From CAYNWT01 sp964450955 (lineage in GTDB: Bacteria; Planctomycetota; Planctomycetia; Planctomycetales; Planctomycetaceae), in contig CAYVFI010000023.1 of the NCBI GenBank assembly GCA_964450955.1, positions 1 through 64,000 of the forward strand: a stretch of 64,000 nucleotides of DNA, given 5' to 3'. The translations under genes and the position numbers were made by a program. The stretch's first letter is position 1, and each line of letters begins with the position of its first letter. A model generated the notes under the pieces. The model was not told the DNA's origin and made no database searches. It saw nothing but the letters and a program-made list of their open reading frames with translations. Below, in pieces: positions 9,005 through 17,120 of the stretch.

Positions 9005-10471
9005 TTAGAGTGCGGCACTGACGGTTCGCCAAAAGCAATGGTGCACGATAACGGCCATAGACAACAGCAGGTATTGACTGCCCGTAGTCTGGGCTGCGAC
9101 TTTCAGGGATGTTGCTGTGGGCAACCGATGCAGCGAAGCGTGAAGTGCCACAAGCATTCGCAGAATAAGGCAGCACACGAAGATTCCGGCGACGGCCTGC
9201 CATCCAAGTGATACACCGATTAACAGCCACGACGGAATGTCGATAGGCGTGATCGCGATACTAAACGCTTGCTGGAGTAGACGTGTCACTGAGACAGCGA
9301 TGGCCGCTGCGACAAGCCCGAGCCCCAATGTGATACTGGCTTCGGTCAGGCTATAACCCCCGGGCAAGCCGGGTAGCGGCGTTAGACCTGGCCAAAGCAA
9401 TGGAAGCCCGCCAAATACGATCAGCATGAAGGCGGCCGTGGTCACCGGAAGTTTTTGTTTGTCGCGTCGAATCATGCCCCAGGAAAACAAGGTGCATATC
9501 AACAATGCGTGGTAGGTCGTTAAACCAACAAGATCCCATTTGGTGTAAAACAGGATCCATTGCACACCGGCGAACAAATTGGGTGATCGCCCGGGAAGAT
9601 TAGCGCCGCCCGAAATGAGTTCGACGAAATACAGCAACAGAAACAACAGCCCAACGATCAGTTCCACGGTCGGGTAACGGGACGAAATTGAAGTACTGCA
9701 GTTTCTGCACTTTCCCTGCAGCTTCAACCAGCCAATCCCCGGAATGTTATCTCTGGCCAGGATCTTGTCACTGCAACCGGGGCAATGAGACGGCTTCACT
9801 AACACCGAGATCCGTCGGGGAACTCGGTAAACTACCACGTTCAGAAAGCTGCCCACACACGTTCCGACGACAAAGGCAAACACAGCCGCCAGGCTTTCGC
9901 ACAGTTTGAAGGTGATGTTTTCGGCAAGACTTAACCGCTCCATGGCTTGCCGCATGTCATCCGCGGGTGGTTGTTGCTGAAATGCCCACTCTGCGATGAC
10001 CGGCAGCAACACGCCGTTGGCGAAGATGAATCCAATGACGCCAAACCAGACGATCCGACGTCCGTGTCGATACACAAACTTACGTAGCCTTTGGCGGCCA
10101 GCCGGCTGAAGCAGGTACTGATAGTAGAACTCTGTTGCGTCCATCCAGATGACGGCGAGTAACAACGCCACAAGAGCCGCTGCAAGTGTCTGACCGACTA
10201 CGGATACAGAAGTGATTGAAACAACCAGAACCATCAGCATGCTACTTAGAACAAGGCTGATGAACGGGTAGTTGACGAAGCCCAATGCCCGGCAGATAAC
10301 CCAGCCCGCGGATAGCGTGAGAAGGAGGTTGGTTGGCGAAGCAAAGCCTTGCCCAAGGGAAACGACGCAAACCCAACCAGACAGCAGTCCAAGCAGCACT
10401 GTGAAGTACTTGCCATACTGCGAGTTCCCCGCGTACGAATGGCCGCAGCAACCCCTGTTGTCATTCATCAT
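9005..10471 (-). CDS. Prepilin-peptidase-like membrane protein, catalytic Asp not found
   Basis: About 488 aa from ATG 10471; an upstream alternative at 10552 would add 27 residues with no family match. The N-terminal 190 residues form several extra membrane helices. Then comes the A24 N-terminal (methylase-associated) domain: VGSFLNVVVYRVPRR, a CPGC pair and a CRNC pair of the zinc-ribbon type, and SSRYPTVELIVG. The following membrane domain should hold the two aspartates of the aspartyl peptidase. At the place of the usual ID-x-x-x-x-x-LPD the sequence reads MIRRDKQKLPV, and no GxGD is visible. So processing of type IV pilin or pseudopilin leaders is doubtful; an inactive paralogue is possible. 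Confidence 0.75.
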   Translation of the reverse strand: MMNDNRGCCGHSYAGNSQYGKYFTVLLGLLSGWVCVVSLGQGFASPTNLLLTLSAGWVICRALGFVNYPFISLVLSSMLMVLVVSITSVSVVGQTLAAALVALLLAVIWMDATEFYYQYLLQPAGRQRLRKFVYRHGRRIVWFGVIGFIFANGVLLPVIAEWAFQQQPPADDMRQAMERLSLAENITFKLCESLAAVFAFVVGTCVGSFLNVVVYRVPRRISVLVKPSHCPGCSDKILARDNIPGIGWLKLQGKCRNCSTSISSRYPTVELIVGLLFLLLYFVELISGGANLPGRSPNLFAGVQWILFYTKWDLVGLTTYHALLICTLFSWGMIRRDKQKLPVTTAAFMLIVFGGLPLLWPGLTPLPGLPGGYSLTEASITLGLGLVAAAIAVSVTRLLQQAFSIAITPIDIPSWLLIGVSLGWQAVAGIFVCCLILRMLVALHASLHRLPTATSLKVAAQTTGSQYLLLSMAVIVHHCFWRTVSAAL

Positions 10472-10757
10472 TGAAGAACTTCGAAAATATCCGCGATGGC
10501 CGGTTCTCCGAGTCGCAGGCAGCAACTCAAGGATTTGCAGACAATACCACAACGGAGAAGGTCAACGCGAACCTGCCCTCAACGCAAACATGCCGGCAAC
10601 AGTCTTTGGTAGCCGCAGTTCGTACAGCCGCATGAGAAGCACTGTCATAGTGCGGGGTTTCTGGCTTCTGAAGCGACGTAATGCCCATCAGTCCGGGCTG
10701 TACGTTATGCTGAAACGCTGGAAGTGCCGTTGAAATCAGCACGATCCAGGGTCAACG

Positions 10758-10946
10758 ATGTCGAAGCGTGCGTCAATCAAGCTCGCTATTTGTCCGCAAA
10801 ACGATGAACTGACACTGTTGGCTGCCGAGCTTGCCGATCCGCTGTTCGCTGAGATCGCAAAATGCGGTAAGTGCCAGGTGATCGTCGATCAACCGGCGCA
10901 GCGGTGGGCTGATGGGTGTTGTTTTTTTGCGAACGCAGAGTCATGA
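10758..10946 (+). CDS. Small hypothetical protein
   Basis: 62 aa starting with MSKRASIKLAICPQNDEL. It contains a CGKC pair and a later Cys pair (GCCFF), which might suggest metal binding. Codon choice looks compatible with the neighbouring genes, but there is no clear Shine-Dalgarno sequence and no recognised family. The 286 bp before it (10472-10757) and the 94 bp after it hold nothing else I could identify. Confidence 0.35.
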   Translation: MSKRASIKLAICPQNDELTLLAAELADPLFAEIAKCGKCQVIVDQPAQRWADGCCFFANAES

Positions 10947-11040
10947 ACGGCGTGGGCTGAAATCGGCCGAACTCCTGCAGCGGTTCCGGCAGGAAGCCAG
11001 AACCGTTGGCGGGTTAACGTATGCAGAGACATAAGGCGAC

Positions 11041-11712
11041 TCAATCGGCCAATGCAGTTTGCAACGGGCAGTCGTCTGAGACAAACGCTCCCTTGCGGTA
11101 CAACTGCAGGAGCTCCTTTGACCGCTTTGCCAACATGCGGCGAATCTCTCGGCGTTTACCTTTGACTCGAGCAATCTTCATCGAATCGTAGGCTGTGGTT
11201 TGGTGACGCATCCAGGCAATCACGGCGGACTCTGCGCGCTTCTCAACCGGGATCCGTTTCGTCCGCGCGACGGTTCCGCTGCCTACGGGTGTCGCGTGTT
11301 GAGTCACCGCGGTTGCAAGTTGATGAGCCAGTTCCGAATGCCGCGCATCGAAATGGAGGAACTCCAGTACGGCACTGTGAAAATCTTCGACGTACTCAGT
11401 CTGTTGTTTCTCACGTCGTCTGGCAGCGGCGGCTTGCTTCTTCGCGTAAGCGTCCGTCGATCGTTCTGCTTCCAGTTCTGCGCGTAGGCGTTCTATAGTT
11501 GCGGCGGGAGCCCACACGCCTCGTGAAAATGTGCGTCGCCCCTTCTTTTCCTGAACCACGACATGGTCGCCCGCCGCCTTCGTGCGGCGTGTGAGGCCTG
11601 CGTCGCCTGGTGGCAGCAACGCCCAGTCAGCGGGAACTTCATGAACAATTCCGGCCGCATCGCGGATCGTGTTTTCGGTAGGGCCGGGCGTGAAAACCTG
11701 CTTCTCACTCAT
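11041..11712 (-). CDS. DUF2293 domain protein
   Basis: 223 aa. The N-terminal half is charged and partly helical (about residues 70-110 rich in Ala, Glu, Lys and Arg). The C-terminal half carries the DUF2293 signature: AVIAWMRHQTTAYDSMKIAR, then VKGKRREIRRMLAKRS, then LLQLYRKG. The family is conserved in Planctomycetota and some other bacteria but has no established function; its basic helical core suggests nucleic acid contact, which is inference only. It is monocistronic as far as can be seen, and divergent from the TPR gene at 11856. Confidence 0.75.
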   Translation of the reverse strand: MSEKQVFTPGPTENTIRDAAGIVHEVPADWALLPPGDAGLTRRTKAAGDHVVVQEKKGRRTFSRGVWAPAATIERLRAELEAERSTDAYAKKQAAAARRREKQQTEYVEDFHSAVLEFLHFDARHSELAHQLATAVTQHATPVGSGTVARTKRIPVEKRAESAVIAWMRHQTTAYDSMKIARVKGKRREIRRMLAKRSKELLQLYRKGAFVSDDCPLQTALAD

Positions 11713-11855
11713 GTTTGCGGGAATTTCCGATCACTATGAAGACTCGATATAGAGCCAGATTCGCGCTGAACCAACTTCTGCGGCTGCGTTACTATGGAAA
11801 TGGCACCAGCGAAGATTAGTGACCCCGCCCAGCAAAACAATTGTATTGGACGAAT

Positions 11856-13094
11856 ATGCAACAATCTGCAATACGCCGGAGGCTTTTCACGCCAGCATTG
11901 GCTGCGGCATGCCTCGTACTCAGTTCGTCATCAGTCGTCGTCGCGTGCCTTTGGGACTACGACACCCTATGGGAAGAACGCGCGCAGTTTCCGGGGGTGC
12001 TGGAACTGATCACCGGCAAGTTCATTCGCCATTCAACAAAATTCTATGAGTGGCGGATCGAAAACCGCAAAGAACGGCTCGCACAAGAACCAAACAACCT
12101 CGCGCTCTACGACGACCTTGCTGTTGCGTATGACAAGACAGGCAATCAGGCTCAGGCGATCGCGACCATTCTGAAGAAAGAATCACTGGAACCTGGCAAG
12201 TACGAAACGGCCGCGAACCTTGGCACGTTTCACATTCACGCAGGCAACTTCAGTGAAGGACTCACCCACATCAATCGCGCGATTGAAATCAATCCGGCCG
12301 CGCACTTTGGTCGTGAGGTCTATCAGAAGCTGTTGGTTGAATACGTGGTGAAGTACAGCAAAGACGGCAAGGTGTCGCTACCCATCGTTGCTCAGCAGAT
12401 GGAGGAAAATTGGGTCGACAATGGGGCACACATGGGCGCTGAGATGGGTATTGCAATCGGCTTTGGTGATTTCGTTTTGCAACAGCGGCCGCAACCAACA
12501 CCGGCAGCAGAACGAACTGAACTCCGCCGCGCGACCAAAGGGATTCTTGGAATGATGCGGTTTGGTCACCACGATTCACCGGTTCTATTGGAAGCGCTGG
12601 GTATGCTGTTGCTGTCCGACACTGTTGCTTCCGACGGCGACGCGAAACGGTTGGCGACCCGCGCGTTTCTCAAGGCGTCTTACGAATCAAAGGATGAAAC
12701 CGTCGCTGCCGCTTATCGGAAGATTGCCCAATCCAGCATTCAGGGACAGACACGAAATGGTGTCGACCACCAGCAGATTCCGCTTAGCAAAGTGGAGTCG
12801 CAGTTCAAGAGTGAACTAAAAGAGGCGAAACTGTGGTTTGAACGCGGCATCGTTCGCGATGAAGCAGATTGGATTGCGGCTGGCAAAGATGCTGACGCCA
12901 TGTTTGACGCGAAGTACCGCGTGCAGCCCGCGTTGGCTGCATCAGCAAACGACCCGGTCCGCAACTCACTACTCAGGAATCCGGGGATTGTGGTTATCTG
13001 GTTGATTGTTGGCCTGCTGGTTACGATCGCCGTTTTCGCTTTCGTTGTTTGGCTGTTTCTAAAACGAATGAAGCGAACACAACAACAAGTGTGA
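11856..13094 (+). CDS. Secreted TPR-like protein with C-terminal membrane anchor
   Basis: About 412 aa. ATG at 11856 (MQQSAIRRRLF) is preferred over TTG 11841 because it gives a standard signal peptide (basic stretch, then ALAAACLVLSSSSVVVA). Residues about 65-150 contain two to three tetratricopeptide-like helical pairs (LALYDDLAVAYDKTGNQAQA, GLTHINRAIEINPAAH). A hydrophobic helix near the C-terminus (VVIWLIVGLLVTIAVFAFVV) followed by KRMKR predicts a membrane anchor with a short cytoplasmic tail. It is likely a periplasmic scaffold. The stop codon overlaps the start of the methyltransferase gene (TGATG), implying translational coupling. Confidence 0.75.
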   Translation: MQQSAIRRRLFTPALAAACLVLSSSSVVVACLWDYDTLWEERAQFPGVLELITGKFIRHSTKFYEWRIENRKERLAQEPNNLALYDDLAVAYDKTGNQAQAIATILKKESLEPGKYETAANLGTFHIHAGNFSEGLTHINRAIEINPAAHFGREVYQKLLVEYVVKYSKDGKVSLPIVAQQMEENWVDNGAHMGAEMGIAIGFGDFVLQQRPQPTPAAERTELRRATKGILGMMRFGHHDSPVLLEALGMLLLSDTVASDGDAKRLATRAFLKASYESKDETVAAAYRKIAQSSIQGQTRNGVDHQQIPLSKVESQFKSELKEAKLWFERGIVRDEADWIAAGKDADAMFDAKYRVQPALAASANDPVRNSLLRNPGIVVIWLIVGLLVTIAVFAFVVWLFLKRMKRTQQQV

Positions 13095-13804
13095 TGCGCA
13101 GGTGTGATGCGATGTCGATGCCGGATTTAGGTTGCTGCCTGAACATTGATGTGTTGAAACGGTTTCTGTCGGTGGATGGGCAGCGAATCCTGGATGTCGG
13201 TTGCGGGGCGTTTGGGTTTACAAAGTTGCTGGCTGAGGCCGGAGCGCGTGTGTTGGGGATTGATCCGGATCCGATTCAGGCTGAAAAGAACCGGGCGGCA
13301 GATCCAATTCCCAACATCGAGTTCCGAGAAGCGGGAGCCGACAAGTTACCGGTTGCTGACCGGACGCTGGATGGTGTCACCTTTGGTTATTCGCTGCATC
13401 ACGTTCCGTCCGAACTTTACCCAAGGATGTATGACGAGATCTTTCGATCGCTTCAGCCCGGTGGCTTCCTGTACGTGATTGAACCGACTGACTGCGACGG
13501 CAACGAAGTGTTGCGACTATTTCACGACGAACAAAAAGTGCGAGCCGATGCCTGGCAGTCGCTTTTCGAGTTCGCGGTTCCGCGTTTTGAATCAGTGGAT
13601 ACGGTGACTTACTACAGCGTAACGCAGTTTGAATCGTGGGATGACTACGCGAACCGATACGCCAGCAAGTCGTTTAATTCGTCGTACACTGAAGCGGATG
13701 TCCGCCGCGACGAAGTTCGGAAAGCTTACGAACGCCTGGCGGGACCAGAGAACCAACTGGTCGCTCGAAAAAACGTCATGGCGCTACGCGGGTTCAATGG
13801 CTGA
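13094..13804 (+). CDS. Class I SAM-dependent methyltransferase
   Basis: About 236 aa from the ATG that overlaps the preceding stop; ATG 13112 (MSMPDL) is an alternative start. Motif I of the Rossmann methyltransferase fold is RILDVGCGAFGFTKLLAEAG, motif II acidic end VLGIDPDP, and the motif IV/post-IV region is DGVTFGYSLHHVPSE and LQPGGFLYVIEPT. This is the Methyltransf_11/UbiE-like group. The substrate cannot be predicted. Coupling to a secreted TPR protein gives no clear metabolic hint. Confidence 0.8.
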   Translation: MRRCDAMSMPDLGCCLNIDVLKRFLSVDGQRILDVGCGAFGFTKLLAEAGARVLGIDPDPIQAEKNRAADPIPNIEFREAGADKLPVADRTLDGVTFGYSLHHVPSELYPRMYDEIFRSLQPGGFLYVIEPTDCDGNEVLRLFHDEQKVRADAWQSLFEFAVPRFESVDTVTYYSVTQFESWDDYANRYASKSFNSSYTEADVRRDEVRKAYERLAGPENQLVARKNVMALRGFNG

Positions 13805-13844
13805 TAGCAACGCGGGCTTTTCAATTGCACAGCCAAACGCTCGC

Positions 13845-15095
13845 CTACAGTCGATCAAACGAATACGGCTTCGGGTCAATGTGTGGCGTTTCTCCGTTAA
13901 TCATCTCAGTGATTAATCGTCCGGTACCGGTTCCCATGGACAGACCCAGCATGTTGTGACCGGCAGCGACCCAGACGTTGCTCATGGCGGGACTCTTGTC
14001 GATGAACGGTTTTCCGTCCCAGGTCATCGGTCGCCAGCCGTACCATTCTTCCTGAATGGGTTCGCAGTGCGGTTCGTGCAGATAGTGTTCGGCACCTTTG
14101 GCCAGCATGCCCAACCGCGTGCGATTGACCGTTGTGTCGTAGCCGGCGAATTCCATTGTCGAACCGATTCGGTAGCCGGTTTGAAGCGGGGTCACGGCCA
14201 CGCGGTGTTCTTCAAAAATCATCGGCCGCGTCGGACACTGATCGGGTCGCGGCATAGTAATGGAGTAACCTTTGCCCGGTTGGATGGGGACCTTACAGCC
14301 CAGGTGCTGGTTCAGGAACGGCGTGAGTGCTCCGGTGGCCACAACAAACGTCGCGCCTTCAAGGTCGCCGGCCGACGTCATGAGTGCGGTTGCTTTTCCG
14401 TTTTGCCGGACAAACGATTTGACGTCGCAGTTTTCTTTGATTTCAACGCCGGCGGATTCCAGCTTTGTTTTAAGGGCGGCCATGAGTCGATCGGGGCGCA
14501 GCCACGCGTCGGTTTCGTAGTGCCAGCCGCCGCCGACGCCGGGTTTAAGAGATGGTTCTATCTCAATCAGTTTGTCGCCTTCGTGCGGAGTTGCCCCAAC
14601 TCCGAATTCGTCGCGCAGAAGTTTGTCGATCTTTTCGTACTCTTCGAAGTGATGTTTCGACTGATGAACAAACAGCAGGCCGGACGTGTCCCATTCACAT
14701 TCGATGTCTTCAGACGTGATGAGTTCTTCGTATAACTGTCGCGACGACTGCAATATCGCATGCCGTGCCGAACCGGCTTCCATCATGTCGCGCTTGTTGC
14801 ACCGCCGCGCGAACTTTAACAGCCACATCCACAGTGTTGGTGAGAATCGGGGTTTAATGTAGAACGGGTTGCCGGGGCCAAACATGGCTTTCAGTGTGCC
14901 GCTGACTGCTCCGGGTTGTGGCAGGGGCAGCACGTGACTTGGCGAAACGTATCCGCAGTTGCCGTGCGAACATGCCGCGCCGAAACGATCTTTATCAACG
15001 ATCGTGACTTCGCGGCCTGACTTCCGCAGGTACCAGGCAGACATCGCTCCAATGATGCCGCCACCAATAACAACAACGCGACCCTGCTGACTCAT
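13845..15095 (-). CDS. FAD-dependent D-amino acid (probably D-hydroxyproline) dehydrogenase
   Basis: About 416 aa from ATG 15095. The N-terminal FAD-binding motif is VVVIGGGIIGAMSAWYLRKSG, with an acidic strand end VTIVDKD. A central substrate domain and a C-terminal DAO-family end (NVWVAAGHNMLGLSMGTGTG) follow. Length and layout match DadA-like membrane-associated dehydrogenases. The start overlaps by 4 bp the stop of a 4-hydroxyproline epimerase gene. That pairing is the known trans-4-L-hydroxyproline route: epimerisation to cis-4-D-hydroxyproline, then FAD-dependent oxidation to pyrroline-4-hydroxy-2-carboxylate. The later deaminase and semialdehyde dehydrogenase are not in the window. Substrate is inferred from the operon. 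Confidence 0.85.
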   Translation of the reverse strand: MSQQGRVVVIGGGIIGAMSAWYLRKSGREVTIVDKDRFGAACSHGNCGYVSPSHVLPLPQPGAVSGTLKAMFGPGNPFYIKPRFSPTLWMWLLKFARRCNKRDMMEAGSARHAILQSSRQLYEELITSEDIECEWDTSGLLFVHQSKHHFEEYEKIDKLLRDEFGVGATPHEGDKLIEIEPSLKPGVGGGWHYETDAWLRPDRLMAALKTKLESAGVEIKENCDVKSFVRQNGKATALMTSAGDLEGATFVVATGALTPFLNQHLGCKVPIQPGKGYSITMPRPDQCPTRPMIFEEHRVAVTPLQTGYRIGSTMEFAGYDTTVNRTRLGMLAKGAEHYLHEPHCEPIQEEWYGWRPMTWDGKPFIDKSPAMSNVWVAAGHNMLGLSMGTGTGRLITEMINGETPHIDPKPYSFDRL

Positions 15096-16039
15096 GTCAC
15101 AATCCCTGAGCAAAATGGATCGGCCGGATTGAGGATCAATGTCGCTTCCCCGTTTACGAACGCTGAACCTGTAATTGTGGGTAACACTCCGCCCTCCTGG
15201 GCAACTTCGTAGGTCCCTTCGAAGACACTTCCGATGATGCTTTCCTGCCGCCACACGTCGCCGGGCGCGAGTTTTTCATCGGCTGCCAGGCAGGCCAGTT
15301 TGGCACTGGTTCCGGTTCCACATGGTGAACGGTCATAGGCGAACCCCGGGCACAGTACGAAATTGCGGCTGTGGTTCCTGGCAGACTTTGGCGGCGCGAA
15401 CAGTTCGATGTGGTCGATTGGTCCGGTCTCGCCTTCGATTCCCTGTTCGTTTAAAGCGTTTGCAATTCGAACCGTGACGTCTGTCAGTCGCCTGGTGTTG
15501 TCCGATTCGATTGCTTCGTCATGGTCGGAAACCAGAAAGAACCAGTTGCCGCCCCACGCAATGTCGCCCGTGACTTTGCCGATGCCGGGTACGTCTACCA
15601 CAGCCGCTTTTTGCGATCGATAGCTGCGAACGTTCCGGACACGAACTCGCGATTCATCCAGCAACGTCGCGGTGACAACTCCGACCGGCGTATCCAGTCT
15701 GTGTTCGCCGGGTTCGATACGTCCCATGTGCTTCAGGGTCACCATCAGGCCAATGGTGCCGTGGCCACACATGCCCAGGACGCTGGCGTTGTTAAAATAA
15801 ATTACACCGGCCGTGCAATTTGGTTCCGACGGTTCGGTAAGCAAAGCTCCCACAATAACGTCTGAACCACGTGGCTCGTTGACCACCGCAGATCGAATAG
15901 AATCAAACTGGTCACGAAACACGTTCGCTTGCCCGGCAAGCGAACCGGAACCAAGGTCAGGGCCACCAGCGATCACGACGCGCGTGGGTTCTCCGCCGGT
16001 GTGGGAATCGATGACTTGGATACGCTGGAAATCGCTCAT
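15092..16039 (-). CDS. 4-hydroxyproline 2-epimerase (proline racemase family)
   Basis: 315 aa, the usual family length. Both catalytic cysteines of the two-base mechanism are present: C91 in MCGHGTIG and C240 in SPCGTGTSAK. This fits hydroxyproline epimerases or proline racemases, not the dehydratases that carry Thr at the first site. It interconverts trans-4-hydroxy-L-proline and cis-4-hydroxy-D-proline in the cytoplasm. It is translationally coupled to the FAD dehydrogenase downstream. In a marine or detritus-feeding planctomycete the substrate would come from collagen-like or plant wall proteins. A TTGT-N3-ACAA site lies 37 bp upstream of the start. Confidence 0.9.
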   Translation of the reverse strand: MSDFQRIQVIDSHTGGEPTRVVIAGGPDLGSGSLAGQANVFRDQFDSIRSAVVNEPRGSDVIVGALLTEPSEPNCTAGVIYFNNASVLGMCGHGTIGLMVTLKHMGRIEPGEHRLDTPVGVVTATLLDESRVRVRNVRSYRSQKAAVVDVPGIGKVTGDIAWGGNWFFLVSDHDEAIESDNTRRLTDVTVRIANALNEQGIEGETGPIDHIELFAPPKSARNHSRNFVLCPGFAYDRSPCGTGTSAKLACLAADEKLAPGDVWRQESIIGSVFEGTYEVAQEGGVLPTITGSAFVNGEATLILNPADPFCSGIVT

Positions 16040-16075
16040 GGGGCCGTCTTTGAACTCGGTCGCATTTCGTTTGTC

Positions 16076-16086
16076 TTGTGAGACAA
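16076..16086. promoter_or_regulatory. Candidate GntR/FCD-type operator, TTGTGAGACAA
   Basis: The sequence fits the TNGTnnnACNA pattern known for FCD-subfamily GntR regulators, which often control hydroxyproline and sugar-acid operons. A second overlapping symmetry, TTGTCT-N4-AGACAA, covers 16071-16086. It lies between the divergent hydroxyproline operon and the DUF2927 gene. No GntR gene is in the window, so this is a prediction. Confidence 0.35.
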
Positions 16087-16181
16087 TACGGTAATGATCG
16101 GGGCAGGTGTAGCAGGGAAATCACGTTTTTTACAGACGCTCAAACTTGCGAAATGTTTGTTATTCCCAGAAGGAGCCGGCA

Positions 16182-17090
16182 GTGAGATTTTCAGGGACTT
16201 GCGGCATAAACAAGTTTGGACTGGCCGCCTTATTTTGGTTGTTGGTAGTCGGAACCAGCTTCTCGCAACAGCCGGGGCCCGGTGGAGATGCTCGTTACAT
16301 TGTCCGTGACGTCGAAGGTGTCGTCATGCTGATCGACCTGGAAACCGGATGGACGTGGAAACGGATTGCTCCCAATGAATCAAAACCACCACGTTGGCGA
16401 AGCATTGACCGATTCAGGGATGCGAAGGAAGCCACGGCCTGGCTGGAAGAAAATCCTGAAAAACTTCTGCCCAGGGCAGATCTGAACACGCGGCGCTGGG
16501 CGGCAGAAGTTTTGTTGGGGCTGGAATACACCAACAAGTCGCTCGCAATTCGTCGTTGGGTGACATCACCGACCGTGTCCATTTTTGGCGGTTCTGCCGA
16601 ACGCGATTCGATGGTGGTTCATGCGATTACGGAAATTAATCTGGCGCTGAAGCCAGCGTCTTCGATTCAACTGAAGCTGGTCAAACCAAACAAGCCGGAC
16701 GCGGCGATTCGGCTTAGATTCATGCCATTCAGCGAATTTCGCGCGTTCTGTGAAGCCAACAACCGGCGTTACAGTGCAACCGATTTCGGAGTCTTTTACA
16801 CAGACTGGGATCGCAACAAACGCATTACCGGAGCGGATGTTTTGATTGCCGTCGACAAGTCGTGGGGCGATGGCCTGCAGCATTTGGTTCTGGAAGAACT
16901 CATCCAGACACTCGGCCCGATGAACGATTCTGCCTACAAACGGGACAGCATTTTCTTCTCCGGGCGTTCCACAGGAACCACATTGTCTCAGGAAGACAAG
17001 CGGCTGATGTTGATCCTGTACAAGTACCTCAAACCGGACGATCCCGCGTCGCGAGTCGAACGCGCGTTGGCTCGCTATTTGAAGAAGTAG
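16182..17090 (+). CDS. Secreted DUF2927 protein
   Basis: About 302 aa. GTG at 16182 is chosen because AGAAGGAG lies about 6 nt upstream and because it gives a clean signal peptide (LAALFWLLVVGTSFSQQ). The mature protein ends with the DUF2927 pattern: VLEELIQTLGPMNDS, then SIFFSGRS, and LSQEDKRLMLILYKYLKPDD. In this family the E-E/Q...LG-x-x-N-D segment recalls an inactivated zincin-like helix; the HExxH motif is absent here. Function unknown. It stands alone, divergent from the hydroxyproline operon. Confidence 0.7.
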   Translation: MRFSGTCGINKFGLAALFWLLVVGTSFSQQPGPGGDARYIVRDVEGVVMLIDLETGWTWKRIAPNESKPPRWRSIDRFRDAKEATAWLEENPEKLLPRADLNTRRWAAEVLLGLEYTNKSLAIRRWVTSPTVSIFGGSAERDSMVVHAITEINLALKPASSIQLKLVKPNKPDAAIRLRFMPFSEFRAFCEANNRRYSATDFGVFYTDWDRNKRITGADVLIAVDKSWGDGLQHLVLEELIQTLGPMNDSAYKRDSIFFSGRSTGTTLSQEDKRLMLILYKYLKPDDPASRVERALARYLKK

Positions 17091-17120
17091 CACGGTTTCG
17101 AAATCGTGCAGGTTTGGTGG

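Noticed and set aside
8379..9230. 283-codon minus-strand frame
   Set aside because: Antisense to the ligase end and into the peptidase-like gene; no protein features.
13956..14735. 259-codon plus-strand frame
   Set aside because: Antisense to the FAD dehydrogenase, which has an intact FAD motif and operon context.
17090..17107. Short palindrome between the DUF2927 and sulfatase genes as a terminator
   Set aside because: The arms nearly pair, but there is little loop and no T-run, so the call would be weak.
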